34,540 nucleotides of DNA from a virus: IMG/VR virus record IMGVR_UViG_3300025138_000157, positions 1 to 34,540 of that record, one strand, 5' to 3'. A model generated the notes under the pieces. It was not told the DNA's origin, did no database searches, and was given only the letters and a program-made list of their open reading frames with translations. How positions within the stretch are numbered: position 1 is the stretch's first letter; the number at the start of each line of letters is the position of its first letter. Of the stretch, positions 14,571-24,049 are shown piece after piece. Made by a program: the position numbers and the translations under genes.

Positions 14571-15577
14571 AGTTCGTCATAAATTCCCAATAATAACTTC
14601 TTGTCGTAGTTTTGTGTATCTAATGCAGTAATTTCTTTTGTAACAATTTCATCTACACTTTCAAATGTACTAATGTCAATGTCTGTATGTATTTCCTCGT
14701 CTTGTTGACTAGGAATTAGTGTAATCTCTCTGCAATCGTATTCGTTAATAAATGTTTCTTTAATAAAACTTGCTTCTTCATAACTAATTGGAAGATCAAG
14801 TGTTACTCTAAGATACATTTTGTTTTTAAGTAGTGTGTCTTTTTCGTCTAGTAGTTGACTAAGTTTAACTGTTCGATACTTAGGACAGTCAAGCCAATCG
14901 ATGTACTGAGGTTCTTTGTTATTTTCTTTATCAAGTATCATCATTCCACGTTTATCGTCCCATGCGTCTGCATAGTTGTGTGGAAAAGCATTACCCATAT
15001 AGTGTACTGCACCTTGTACTTGACGTTTGTGGAAATGTCCACTAAAAACATACTCTTGATGTTTAAAATGTTCAGCTTTTAGTTCACCGTGATCAGGCAT
15101 TTGTACCATTGCGTTCATATAGAAACTAGGCAGTTCAAAGTGACCAAACATATATTTTGTTTTTATGCCACTAATCTTCTTCCATTCTTCGCCAACGAGC
15201 CAAGGAACTAATGCAACATCATCTTCAACTAGTATTTCATCAACATATGTAATACCAGGAATATGTTTACCAAACTCTACACTGTAAACATCACGTTTGT
15301 CTTTGTAGTACAAGTCGTGATTACCTGCAAAAAAGTAAAACTTTTCAAATGCCGCACCTAGTTTTTCTAGGCAACGTGTAGTTGCATCTAGTGTTTGTAC
15401 ATTAATTGTATTTCTATTGTGATGCCAGTCACCACAAAAAATACCGGTCTCACAACCGTTAGCTTTTGCTTGTTCAATAAACCAATCTACAAAGTCTTCG
15501 CAATCTTGTAGGTGTAGTCTACTGTTAGACTTTAATCCAAGATGAATATCTGTAAACACCGCCGCTTTTTTAAACAT
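14567..15577 (-). CDS. 47: Recombination endonuclease subunit gp47 (Mre11/SbcD-like)
   Basis: This 336-aa metallophosphoesterase is the nuclease partner of gp46. The metal-binding motifs are D-I-H (10-12), G-D-W-H-H (49-53), G-N-H-D (85-88), a later G-H-F and S-G-H-F-H. Its length equals that of T4 gp47 (339 aa). A strong sigma70-type promoter (15597-15625) and a GAGGAG ribosome binding site precede the start. The -35 box overlaps the stop codon of gp55. It is translationally coupled to gp46. Confidence 0.96.
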   Translation of the reverse strand: MFKKAAVFTDIHLGLKSNSRLHLQDCEDFVDWFIEQAKANGCETGIFCGDWHHNRNTINVQTLDATTRCLEKLGAAFEKFYFFAGNHDLYYKDKRDVYSVEFGKHIPGITYVDEILVEDDVALVPWLVGEEWKKISGIKTKYMFGHFELPSFYMNAMVQMPDHGELKAEHFKHQEYVFSGHFHKRQVQGAVHYMGNAFPHNYADAWDDKRGMMILDKENNKEPQYIDWLDCPKYRTVKLSQLLDEKDTLLKNKMYLRVTLDLPISYEEASFIKETFINEYDCREITLIPSQQDEEIHTDIDISTFESVDEIVTKEITALDTQNYDKKLLLGIYDEL

Positions 15578-15596
15578 CCGTACTCCTCTTTTGTAT

Positions 15597-15625
15597 ATTA
15601 TACGCTATATTTTGATGTAAGTCAA
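15597..15625 (-). promoter_or_regulatory. Sigma70-type promoter for gp47-gp46
   Basis: On the minus strand TTGACT (15620-15625), a 17-nt spacer and TATAAT (15597-15602) form a near-consensus host-type promoter just upstream of gp47. The TGA inside the -35 box is the stop codon of gp55. Confidence 0.8.
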
Positions 15626-16467
15626 GCGTTTTTGGAAGGATTTGGAACAGTTTTAGCTTGTTGTGTTTTAACACGATCCCATTCGCCTTGTGCTTGCCTA
15701 GTATAACTAGGATTCATATTGTTCATTTCTAAAATATCATCTCTAATATTTTGATTGCGTTTTTCAATATTAATCACTCTTACAAATGAGTTGGTAACTG
15801 CCGCAGTATAATAAGCAAATGGATTGTTTGACTTTGATTCATCAAACTGTAGTCCAATTTGTGCAAGTTGCAGTATTGCCTGTCCACGCATTTCGTCATT
15901 GTAAGTATATCCACGTACATTGCCTCTTGTTGCGTATCTATCACATAACTTCATCCACATTAAAGCAAGTTTGTTAGTTGCTTTACCATGTGCTTTATTA
16001 AAGTATCCGTTGTCCATACCACCTTCCCAGTGGCTTTTGCCTACACATACTAGTTCACCAGAATCATCATGTTTAAAATGTTGGAATGGAGGAAAGTTTA
16101 ATTTTACTCTATAGTCTGCAGGTGTTTTAGGATTCTTTTTCCGTCCCGGTTCTTCTGGAATATGTTCAAATGACATAATCCTAAAAATTAACTCGTCTTT
16201 TTGTATCTTTCTATAGTCAATTTCAAACTCAGCAAGTTTTACTCTTTTACCTGCTAATTTTGCGGCTTCAAAGGCTTGTTGCTGTAAGCGTTTTGCTTTA
16301 TTGCGTTTTGCTTCAGCTATTGTTCTAATATTAATTTTACCAATTTCTGGTAGGATTATATCAAATTGGCCATATTCAGGATCAACATAACTACAGAATG
16401 TAGTCTTTGATTTGTGTATTTCCTTTAATATGTCCTTGTTGTTTAGATAATTTACACGTTTATTCAT
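15622..16467 (-). CDS. 55: Late sigma factor gp55
   Basis: This 281-aa protein directs host RNA polymerase to the phage late promoters (TATAAATA), two exact copies of which occur in this window. The sigma region 2-like part is at about 185-245 (D-E-M-R-G-Q-A-I-L-Q-L then S-N-N-P-F-A-Y-Y-T and N-I-E-K-R-N-Q-N-I-R). That S-N-N-P-F-A-Y motif is characteristic of gp55 homologues. T4 gp55 is 185 aa. Here about 90 more residues precede or extend the core, including a basic helix (52-78). Its own promoter has perfect spacing (16490-16518), which suits early or middle expression. Identity is good; the role of the N-terminal extension is unknown. Confidence 0.88.
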   Translation of the reverse strand: MNKRVNYLNNKDILKEIHKSKTTFCSYVDPEYGQFDIILPEIGKINIRTIAEAKRNKAKRLQQQAFEAAKLAGKRVKLAEFEIDYRKIQKDELIFRIMSFEHIPEEPGRKKNPKTPADYRVKLNFPPFQHFKHDDSGELVCVGKSHWEGGMDNGYFNKAHGKATNKLALMWMKLCDRYATRGNVRGYTYNDEMRGQAILQLAQIGLQFDESKSNNPFAYYTAAVTNSFVRVINIEKRNQNIRDDILEMNNMNPSYTRQAQGEWDRVKTQQAKTVPNPSKNA

Positions 16468-16489
16468 ATTTTCTCCGATTGTTTGTTAT

Positions 16490-16518
16490 ATTATAAACTA
16501 CTCTGTTAATAAAGTCAA
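16490..16518 (-). promoter_or_regulatory. Sigma70-type promoter for gp55
   Basis: TTGACT (16513-16518), a 17-nt spacer and TATAAT (16490-16495) on the minus strand, about 23 nt before the gp55 ATG, with a CGGAG ribosome binding site. The box sequences and spacing are identical to those of the gp47 promoter. Confidence 0.82.
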
Positions 16519-16548
16519 CTAAATAATGTATATAGGAGACAATTAATT

Positions 16549-17463
16549 ATGCCAGAACCAGATCTATCAGCTTTCAACGGCAAAGGACCAGATATTAAAA
16601 CCGGTACTAAAGCCCCAGGACAAAATCCATTAACTAACATTCCTTCGTTTGTAACAGGCGGACTCGATAAAATGAAAGATGTTGGCCAAGAAATGTTTGC
16701 AGACGTAGCAGGCGATTTAGGCTCTAAGATGCGAGGCAAAAATCTTCCTGGAAAAGGTTCTAATAATTTTGAAGCAAAAGAGAAAGCATATTTTAGTACT
16801 GAACTTGAAAATAAAGATTGGCGAGTCAAATTATCTGTTCCTCCGTCAATTGCCGCAGATGGGTTGCTGTCTCCCTTACAAGAATCTACTACAGGTGGAC
16901 ACATGGTTTTTCCTTATACACCTACAATTATTATTAGTCATTCAGCCGCATATAATACTGTAAGCCCTATACATAATAATTATCCGTTCTTTGCGTATCA
17001 GAACTCACAAGTGGAAGCAATGACTATTGTAGGACAATTTTATTGTCAAAATAGTGTGGAAGCACGATATTGGATGGCATGTTTGCACTATCTAAGAACA
17101 ATGACTAAAATGGATTATGGTTTGAACAGCACAGGATCTCCACCACCAATTGCAAAATTAAATGGATATGGAGATTATGTTTTTAATAATGTTCCAGTTA
17201 TACTACAAAACTTTACAGTTGATATGCCTAATGAAGTTGACTATATTAGCACAGCATTTACCACTGGACCAAAGTTGACAGGAGCAGACGCTCGCCAGGC
17301 TATGATGAATCCAGAAGGTGGAACAAAACTTAATTATGGTTGGGCACCAGCAGAATCACAATTTTCAATTACTGTACAACCTATATACAGTAGAGCTAAA
17401 CAGTCTCAATTTAACTATACAGACTTTACTAACGGATCTAATCTTGGACAAGGATATATTTAA
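16549..17463 (+). CDS. 48: Baseplate tail tube cap gp48
   Basis: This 304-aa protein is recognised as gp48, which sits on the hub with gp54 and starts the tail tube. Characteristic regions are H-N-N-Y-P-F-F-A-Y-Q-N-S (about 142-153), then N-S-V-E-A-R-Y-W-M-A and L-R-T-M-T-K-M-D-Y-G. The first 70 residues are Gly/Pro/Lys-rich and probably flexible. T4 gp48 is 364 aa. A GGAG ribosome binding site precedes it. No exact late promoter was found in the 81-nt divergent gap. It is the first gene of the baseplate operon and overlaps gp53 through TAATG. A gp54-type protein is the main alternative. Confidence 0.75.
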   Translation: MPEPDLSAFNGKGPDIKTGTKAPGQNPLTNIPSFVTGGLDKMKDVGQEMFADVAGDLGSKMRGKNLPGKGSNNFEAKEKAYFSTELENKDWRVKLSVPPSIAADGLLSPLQESTTGGHMVFPYTPTIIISHSAAYNTVSPIHNNYPFFAYQNSQVEAMTIVGQFYCQNSVEARYWMACLHYLRTMTKMDYGLNSTGSPPPIAKLNGYGDYVFNNVPVILQNFTVDMPNEVDYISTAFTTGPKLTGADARQAMMNPEGGTKLNYGWAPAESQFSITVQPIYSRAKQSQFNYTDFTNGSNLGQGYI

Positions 17464-17750
17464 TGAGTAGCCCATACAAAAATACACAATCGCAACTAAA
17501 CGGTGCTCTTGATATTTTAACAATCAGACCTGTGCCAGCATATGCTGATGATCCGTTATATACTATTGAGCCACAGTATACACATAGACCAGATTTACTA
17601 GCTCATGATATGTACGGGTCAAACAGACTATGGTGGATATTTGCACAACGAAACTTAGACGTTATCGAGGATCCTATTTACGATATGGTTCCAGGTGTAC
17701 AAATTTTTTTGCCGGACCCTAAACGTGTTAAAGAACTAATAGGAGAATAA
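17463..17750 (+). CDS. 53: Baseplate wedge protein gp53
   Basis: This 95-aa protein matches the gp53 wedge family. After an N-terminal arm, the conserved segment Y-T-H-R-P-D-L-L-A-H-D-M-Y-G-S-N-R-L-W-W-I-F (about 38-59) and the ending D-M-V-P-G-V-Q-I-F-L-P-D-P form a LysM-like fold. T4 gp53 is 196 aa, so this is a short form of about half size, as in marine relatives. In T4 it closes the wedge around the hub with gp25 and gp6. It is coupled to gp48 by a TAATG overlap. Confidence 0.85.
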   Translation: MSSPYKNTQSQLNGALDILTIRPVPAYADDPLYTIEPQYTHRPDLLAHDMYGSNRLWWIFAQRNLDVIEDPIYDMVPGVQIFLPDPKRVKELIGE

Positions 17751-17752
17751 AT

Positions 17753-20700
17753 TTGTCTACATACCGAAAGGATCCTAAAACTGGACAAACACTAATCACT
17801 CCAGGTAATAAAGTAGATCCATTAAATAAAAACGGTAAAACATATAACGAATTGGGTACAAAGCCTCCCAAACAACCTCCTGCGGCTGAAGGAGATCCAG
17901 AAGAAGCCAAAAAGTTTATGCGAGCTCTTGGCATGCACGGTCTTGCCGACATGTACGAAACAAACGGAGATGCCGCAGTAAAAAATCCTGGCCAGTTGCC
18001 ACCTATGTTTCAAAACCATCCGTTTGCTGGTGTTATTGAACAGCCAAATGTAACATCAAGTCCTACAGTTCAAATTTTAAAACCCGAAGAAATGTATCCT
18101 CAAGCACAAAATTATGGGTCACGAACCGGCGGCGGAACAGCAACCGTTGGTGATATTGCAAGAGTTAAAACACCACCTAAAAAAGTAGTATCTCAAATAG
18201 CAATGCAACCAGGATCATTACCTTTACCAAATGAATTAGAATCGTTTGCATCTTATAATAATATATTTTCGTTTGGCTGTCTAAGCCCGGAAGAATTAAA
18301 TTTTCCAGACGATACTTATAGAAAAACTGGACTTAGAAATGGACACATGGTTCTTAAATCAGGCGGCGCATTTAATGGTACTCAAAAGCCAAGAACACAT
18401 GCAGAGAAACACTACAACATAGACACACAATATTTTATAGATAATGTAGATATAGAAACTGTAATTGCACCAAACAAAAAAAGTAGAATGACTAACTTTC
18501 ATAATTTAAGTTTTGAAGTTAGAGAACCATATAGTATGGGCCAACTTCTACAAACAATGCAATTAGCATCAACTAACGCAGGATATTCTAATTATTTAGA
18601 AGCACCTTGGTTACTATCAATTAATTTCGTAGGCTGGCAGGATATAGGTGAAGGCGAGGTTAATCCTCAACTATCGGCGTCTAAACGATTGTTACCTTTA
18701 AAAATTGTAAGTGTTGATTTTAATGTTGATACAGAAGGTTCAATTTATAGATTTTCTTGTAGTGCATTTAACGATGAAGCATTTATGGACGGAACACAAA
18801 ACTTGCCATGTAATGTTACTATACACGGAACAGACCTTCAAGAAATTTGTCAATCAGGATTAGGAAGTTTGGCAACACAAATTAACACACACTTATTACA
18901 AAAACAAAAGCTTCAAAAAAACAAAATTGAAACAGATGAATTTGTATTTACTTTTCCATTAGATACTTCAAGTGCTTCGGCTTCAAATTTGTTAAAAAAT
19001 GCTACAAATTCTGGAACAACATACGGCACGAATAAAGCAACTGAAGGAGATGAATACCTAGTTAAAGAAGGAATTGATTATGAAGCGGCCTTTACAACGA
19101 TTGATTCTCGAAAAGATGGTGCAGGATTTGAACAAGACTACTACAATGAACATTCCGCCGGTGAGGCTCAGCAGAAAAAAGACTACGTTAATTCACTGTT
19201 AGGGTATAGTATTAAAAGAGGTAATCTAAGCGAAACAATTAAAAAAACATTAGCAAACAGAGATGCAGGTATTAATGCTATTGGCAGAAATAAAATTACA
19301 ACTGAAATACCAACAGCATATGGAGATACTCCATTCGGCAAATCAGGATTTGCTTTAAATCCTAAAACAATGACATATTCAAAAAATGGTACACAAATTA
19401 ATCCTAAACAACGCACTATACAGTTTAGAGCCGGAACACCAATACAACGGGTTCTTGAAGAGCTTGTGTTGTTAAGTGCCTTTGGTGAAACTATAATGAG
19501 AAAAGAACTTCAAGCTAAAGACGGTACTATACCTTGGTTTAGAGTTGAAGCTGATGTATATATTGTTGAAGATCAAGAAGCTGAAAAAGCACAAGGAAGA
19601 ATGCCAAGAATCTATGTGTATAAAGTTGTACCATATAGAGCAAATACAAGTATATTTAAACTACCTAATGATCCACCAGCAGGATATAATAAACTAGTTG
19701 AAGAAGCGGCCAAAGCATATAATTATATGTATACAGGACTTAATAAAGATATTTTAGAATTCAATATTGAATTTAATAATGCATTTTATAAATCTATAGC
19801 AACTGATTACAATAATAACAGCGGTAACAATGATGCTTCAAATCAGTCTACAACAGAAAAAGGTACTCAACTTGAGTTAGACAACGATACTTCAAATAGA
19901 ACTGGTGCTAACGTAACAAACATACAAAGCGATACATCACAGTCTAAATCAAACGAACTTGCTGGTGCAATGACTGAAACAGCAGAAAGAAGAATGGCTA
20001 GACAGTTTAACGAAGCCCTTGTAAACAGTGATGTTGACTTAATTACAATGACTATTAAGATTTTAGGAGATCCTTATTATATTGCAGATAGCGGAATGGG
20101 AAATTATAACTCAAGTGTAACTGAATGGACTAATGTTACTTCAGATGGAAGTATCAATCACCAGAACGGACAAGTTGATATACTACTAAATTTTCTAACT
20201 CCTATAGACATTGACGATCAAATTGGAAATTATAAAATGGACGGCCCAGCAGTTGGAGTTTCAAACTTCAGTGGATTGTATACTGTTATTGGAGTCAATA
20301 ATAACTTTTCAGGTAACTTGTTTACACAAGAACTTGAACTAGTAAAACGTCCTAATTTTGATTTAAAAGATCTAGAAGAAGCGGCTAAAAAGAAAATACT
20401 AGATGAAGAAAAAGCATATATAAAAAGACAAAATGAAGCTAAAAAATTCGGCGAAGATAGTCCTCAGTATAATTTTGCTGTAGCTGATAGAGACGGTGAT
20501 GGCATAATAAATGTTAGTGAACAACTACAAGCCAATTTAACTACTGAAGAAGCGGCTAAGTTAGCAAATAACAAAGATAAACCAAAACCATCACAACCAA
20601 AAATAGCTAAAAATGCACAACTAGAAGACCCTATGTTTCCAACCCAAGGGTCAGGCATAGATGGCCAAGTAACATCTGATGATACGGCTATTGTTGGCGC

Positions 20701-20782
20701 ACCAATGGATGGTGGTATCCGAACTGGTAAAGCTACAGCCGAAGAAAAACGCCTAGGATGGGAAGATAGTGATTTTGTTTAA
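17753..20782 (+). CDS. Large baseplate hub protein (gp27-like candidate)
   Basis: This 1009-aa protein starts at TTG, 7 nt after an AGGAG site and 2 nt after the gp53 stop. The first 165 residues are low complexity. A recognisable marine T4-like hub region follows (F-E-V-R-E-P-Y-S-M-G-Q-L-L-Q-T-M-Q, about 247-263, then E-A-P-W-L-L-S-I-N-F-V-G). The C-terminal half contains an EF-hand-type calcium loop, D-R-D-G-D-G-I-I-N-V-S-E (912-923). Its place just before gp5 and after gp53 fits the T4 hub ring formed by gp27, though it is far larger than gp27 (391 aa). The gp27 assignment is by position and size class, not by a firm motif. Confidence 0.6.
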   Translation: MSTYRKDPKTGQTLITPGNKVDPLNKNGKTYNELGTKPPKQPPAAEGDPEEAKKFMRALGMHGLADMYETNGDAAVKNPGQLPPMFQNHPFAGVIEQPNVTSSPTVQILKPEEMYPQAQNYGSRTGGGTATVGDIARVKTPPKKVVSQIAMQPGSLPLPNELESFASYNNIFSFGCLSPEELNFPDDTYRKTGLRNGHMVLKSGGAFNGTQKPRTHAEKHYNIDTQYFIDNVDIETVIAPNKKSRMTNFHNLSFEVREPYSMGQLLQTMQLASTNAGYSNYLEAPWLLSINFVGWQDIGEGEVNPQLSASKRLLPLKIVSVDFNVDTEGSIYRFSCSAFNDEAFMDGTQNLPCNVTIHGTDLQEICQSGLGSLATQINTHLLQKQKLQKNKIETDEFVFTFPLDTSSASASNLLKNATNSGTTYGTNKATEGDEYLVKEGIDYEAAFTTIDSRKDGAGFEQDYYNEHSAGEAQQKKDYVNSLLGYSIKRGNLSETIKKTLANRDAGINAIGRNKITTEIPTAYGDTPFGKSGFALNPKTMTYSKNGTQINPKQRTIQFRAGTPIQRVLEELVLLSAFGETIMRKELQAKDGTIPWFRVEADVYIVEDQEAEKAQGRMPRIYVYKVVPYRANTSIFKLPNDPPAGYNKLVEEAAKAYNYMYTGLNKDILEFNIEFNNAFYKSIATDYNNNSGNNDASNQSTTEKGTQLELDNDTSNRTGANVTNIQSDTSQSKSNELAGAMTETAERRMARQFNEALVNSDVDLITMTIKILGDPYYIADSGMGNYNSSVTEWTNVTSDGSINHQNGQVDILLNFLTPIDIDDQIGNYKMDGPAVGVSNFSGLYTVIGVNNNFSGNLFTQELELVKRPNFDLKDLEEAAKKKILDEEKAYIKRQNEAKKFGEDSPQYNFAVADRDGDGIINVSEQLQANLTTEEAAKLANNKDKPKPSQPKIAKNAQLEDPMFPTQGSGIDGQVTSDDTAIVGAPMDGGIRTGKATAEEKRLGWEDSDFV

Positions 20783-20791
20783 AGGAACACA

Positions 20792-23554
20792 ATGGATCAA
20801 TTAGAACCAAATCAAGTTAATAAACGATCGTCTGGAGTCGGCTTTGCAAAAATGCCTCCGGGTCCTTTTCTAGCAAAAGTAGTCAATCATTTAGATCCTA
20901 AACGTCAAGGAGCATTGCGGGTACAATTATTACCTAACACAGTTAGCGGCTCAGACGATTTAGATGACGGACAATTATTTACAGCTAGGTATTGCTCACC
21001 GTTTTACGGAACTACAGATGTTCGTAGTAACGGAAAAAATAACGACTATTATAATACGCAACAGAGTTACGGATTTTGGGCAGTACCACCTGATCCAGGA
21101 ACTAAAGTTCTTGTTATATTTGCAGAAGGATCTGCAAACCAGTGTTATTGGATAGGATGTGTTCAGGATGAATATATGAACATGATGGTTCCAGGCGGCT
21201 ATCCAGCAGACAAGTCAACTAATATTGTACAAGACGGGATACTAGAGGACTTCAAAGGTAAAAGTTTACCTGTAGGAGAATTTAATAAAAGTATTGGAGC
21301 TAACTCAACAGGACCTCAAGATATACGTAAAGGAAATAATCCAGATAAATTTCCAAGACCTATTAATCCTATGATGTCTTTGACACTTGCAAAGCAAGGT
21401 CTTGAACAAGATGTTATTAGAGGAACAACAACCACAAGTTCAAGACGTGACATTCCTAATACTGTTTATGGTTGGAATACTCCAGGACCTTTAGATAAGC
21501 GTGACGGCAAACCAAAAGGAAAATATGGAGATGTACGAAGTTCAGCTTATATGTTTAGAAGCAGACTAGGCGGATCTGCATTTACAATGGATGACGGAGA
21601 TCCTACTATTCTTAGAAATGGAATAGCAAAAGAAAATCCCGCACTATATTATGATATTGAGAATACTCCTGATAATATTAGTAAGTCAGATGTTACATTA
21701 CCGTTTAATGAACATATTAGATTACGTTCAAGAACAGGTCATCAAATTTTATTACACAACACAGAAGACTTAATTTACATTGGTAATGCAAATGGTACAG
21801 CATGGATTGAATTAACATCAAATGGTAAAATTGATGTGTATGCACAAGATAGTATTAACCTAAGAACTGAAACAGATCTTAACATAAAAGCTGATAGAGA
21901 TATAAACATCGAGTCTGGTAAAGATATTAACTTTACAGCAGGACGTAATTATAAGTTAATGGTTAATAATGATAGAGATGTTAAAACAAATAAAAACGAA
22001 ACTACATTTGTTGGAATGGACAAAAACGAATGGACAGGTAATAACCATACAGTTGCAGTAGGTAGCGACCAAGATATTCAAATTAAAGGAACACAGCGTT
22101 CTACTATTAGTGGAGATTACAACTTACAAGTCAGCCAAGATGGACATATTGCTATAAACGCAAACTTGCACAGTAAAGTAGTTGGCGATTATAGACAAAC
22201 TGTAAATGGTGCATTCAATTTAAATACCGCTGGAGACAATAAATTTACTAGTGGAGCAAGTACACAAATTAAAAGTACTCTTGCAAATAAATTAGATGCA
22301 GGAACATTAACTTCTATTTTAAGTGTAGGAACACATTCAGAAACTGCATCACAAGTACACATGAATAGTACAGTTCCTGCAACACCAGCAGATGGTGCCG
22401 ATGCAATTGGTGATACATTTACAAAATCTGCTACAAGTGCTGTAGTTGATGATAGTGATCAAGTATTAGATCCATCTGATACAGTTTTAAATGATTCATC
22501 TGGTAATCCATTAAGAGTAACAGCAGATGCACTTAGAGCAAGTGTTGCAGTTGAAGCAAACAGACCAAGACGTATTCCAAGACACGAACCATGGGACGGA
22601 CACGAAAACATTAATCCAGCAGGACATACTCCTAGTGCTACAGCAAGTATATTATCACCGTCACCAGAAGTTAGATTACAACAACCTCAGATTGATAAAG
22701 ATAGTGATATACCTGATTACTCAGAAACATCGGGTATCTATAATGCACAAGATGCATACATCCAAGATCCAGTAACAGGTGAGCGTGTAAAAGAAACGTT
22801 TGATGCTGGCAAAATTCCAACTAAAAATACAGATAATGCATCAGGCAAACAGCCAGCAGATCCAGTACCAGTAGATGATATGCAACGGTATTTCTTAAGC
22901 GAACTTATTAAAGGGTTAGGACTAGATCCAATTACATGGAAATCAAATGCACATGCACTAGCAATGGCGTGTGCCCAAGTACAAAAAGAATGTAACTTTG
23001 AACCAAGGTCAGAAAATATGAACTATAGAGTATCAACTCTACAGCGTGTATGGCCAAATAGATTTGGCGGATCAGCAGGCAAGCGTAAAGCTGAAACACT
23101 TGTTGCAGGTGGACCACCTGCTATTGCAAACTCAGTATACGGAAATAGAATGGGCAATGGCTCTTCAGAATCTGGGGACGGATTTAGATACAGAGGCAGA
23201 GGACTTATACAAATTACAGGAACAAGTAATTATAGAAAATACGGCGGACTAGCAGGTGTTGATATTTACAATAATGCTGATATGGCAAACGATCCTACAG
23301 TTGCTACAAAAGTTGCAGTAGCATATTTAAAGAGTAAAAGTGTTACTTGGACAAGTACAGATTTTAATGCTTTAGGTACACAGTTTAAAAAAGCAGTAGG
23401 ATACGCAGATGCTGGTGGATCAAACACAGCAAGCAGAATTGGATTAGGAAAAGGATTTTACCAAAAAATTATTAACAATGAACTAACACCATTAGCAAGT
23501 CTAACAACAACGACACCTATAGATAAAGGTGCAGGAACATCACAGGTACAGTAA
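20792..23554 (+). CDS. 5: Central spike gp5 with C-terminal GH19-type hydrolase
   Basis: This 920-aa protein is the central membrane-puncturing spike. An N-terminal OB domain (about 23-145, P-G-P-F-L-A-K-V-V-N-H-L-D-P-K and C-Y-W-I-G) is followed by a triple beta-helix repeat region (about 350-500, D-L-N-I-K-A-D-R-D-I-N-I-E-S-G-K-D-I type repeats). After a Pro-rich linker (about 555-680) comes a GH19 chitinase/endolysin-like domain (about 690-890) with F-R-Y-R-G-R-G-L-I-Q-I-T-G near 799. Glu733 and Glu793 are likely catalytic. It would degrade peptidoglycan during infection. T4 gp5 instead has a GH24-type lysozyme between OB and helix. The start has a GGA ribosome binding site. The gene is coupled to the next by TAATG. 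Confidence 0.9.
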   Translation: MDQLEPNQVNKRSSGVGFAKMPPGPFLAKVVNHLDPKRQGALRVQLLPNTVSGSDDLDDGQLFTARYCSPFYGTTDVRSNGKNNDYYNTQQSYGFWAVPPDPGTKVLVIFAEGSANQCYWIGCVQDEYMNMMVPGGYPADKSTNIVQDGILEDFKGKSLPVGEFNKSIGANSTGPQDIRKGNNPDKFPRPINPMMSLTLAKQGLEQDVIRGTTTTSSRRDIPNTVYGWNTPGPLDKRDGKPKGKYGDVRSSAYMFRSRLGGSAFTMDDGDPTILRNGIAKENPALYYDIENTPDNISKSDVTLPFNEHIRLRSRTGHQILLHNTEDLIYIGNANGTAWIELTSNGKIDVYAQDSINLRTETDLNIKADRDINIESGKDINFTAGRNYKLMVNNDRDVKTNKNETTFVGMDKNEWTGNNHTVAVGSDQDIQIKGTQRSTISGDYNLQVSQDGHIAINANLHSKVVGDYRQTVNGAFNLNTAGDNKFTSGASTQIKSTLANKLDAGTLTSILSVGTHSETASQVHMNSTVPATPADGADAIGDTFTKSATSAVVDDSDQVLDPSDTVLNDSSGNPLRVTADALRASVAVEANRPRRIPRHEPWDGHENINPAGHTPSATASILSPSPEVRLQQPQIDKDSDIPDYSETSGIYNAQDAYIQDPVTGERVKETFDAGKIPTKNTDNASGKQPADPVPVDDMQRYFLSELIKGLGLDPITWKSNAHALAMACAQVQKECNFEPRSENMNYRVSTLQRVWPNRFGGSAGKRKAETLVAGGPPAIANSVYGNRMGNGSSESGDGFRYRGRGLIQITGTSNYRKYGGLAGVDIYNNADMANDPTVATKVAVAYLKSKSVTWTSTDFNALGTQFKKAVGYADAGGSNTASRIGLGKGFYQKIINNELTPLASLTTTTPIDKGAGTSQVQ

Positions 23555-23757
23555 TGCATAAATTTGTAATAATGAAAAACAATGAACTTTTTACGTACAC
23601 AAATTTTGAGGATATTCCTCTAGACTTTGATCACATAATTGAATTCAATCCTTCAGTACCCCCTGAGCCACATACTGAAGAACAACACCAAGAAATTGCA
23701 CAATGGCCAGATAGATTAGAAACATTAATGGAGATAGAACGTGCCCGCAGTAACTAG
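23554..23757 (+). CDS. Small conserved protein between gp5 and PAAR
   Basis: This 67-aa acidic protein (F-T-Y-T-N-F-E-D-I-P-L-D-F-D-H-I-I then P-P-E-P-H-T-E-E-Q-H) has a pattern I recognise from marine T4-like phages. Its function is unknown. It overlaps gp5 (TAATG) and the PAAR gene (17 nt), so it is translated within the spike module and might act as an adaptor or chaperone for the spike tip. That is a suggestion from context only. Confidence 0.65.
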   Translation: MHKFVIMKNNELFTYTNFEDIPLDFDHIIEFNPSVPPEPHTEEQHQEIAQWPDRLETLMEIERARSN

Positions 23758-24031
23758 AATTGGAGATGCAGATGTAGCTCACTGTTCGGGTATGACTAGA
23801 GCAGAAGGATCAGGTGATGTATTTGCAAATGGAATATCTGTAAGTAGACAGGGTGATAATAATACTTCACATTTACTACCTCCTGTACCATGTCCAAGTC
23901 ATGCCGCACCAATAGCAGTAGGATCAACAACAGTTTTTACAAATGGCAAAGGAACAGGCAGAATAGGAGATGCGATATCAGGTTGTACAAGCGTAGCGGC
24001 TGGCAGTCCTAATGTTTTCGCCGGCGGATAA
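23741..24031 (+). CDS. 5.4: PAAR-repeat spike-tip protein (gp5.4-like)
   Basis: This 96-aa protein starts at GTG with a GGAG site 7 nt upstream. The PAAR-type pattern is seen in P-A-V-T-R-I-G-D-A-D-V-A-H-C-S-G at the start. Further turns are F-A-N-G-I-S-V-S-R-Q-G-D and F-T-N-G-K-G-T-G-R-I-G-D. Cys and His residues (His14, Cys15, His44, Cys51, His54, Cys81) could bind the metal ion at the tip. PAAR proteins cap the beta-helix of gp5 or VgrG as a sharp point. Its position directly after the spike gene supports this. Confidence 0.9.
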   Translation: MPAVTRIGDADVAHCSGMTRAEGSGDVFANGISVSRQGDNNTSHLLPPVPCPSHAAPIAVGSTTVFTNGKGTGRIGDAISGCTSVAAGSPNVFAGG

Positions 24032-24049
24032 AATAAGGTAAATATTAAT

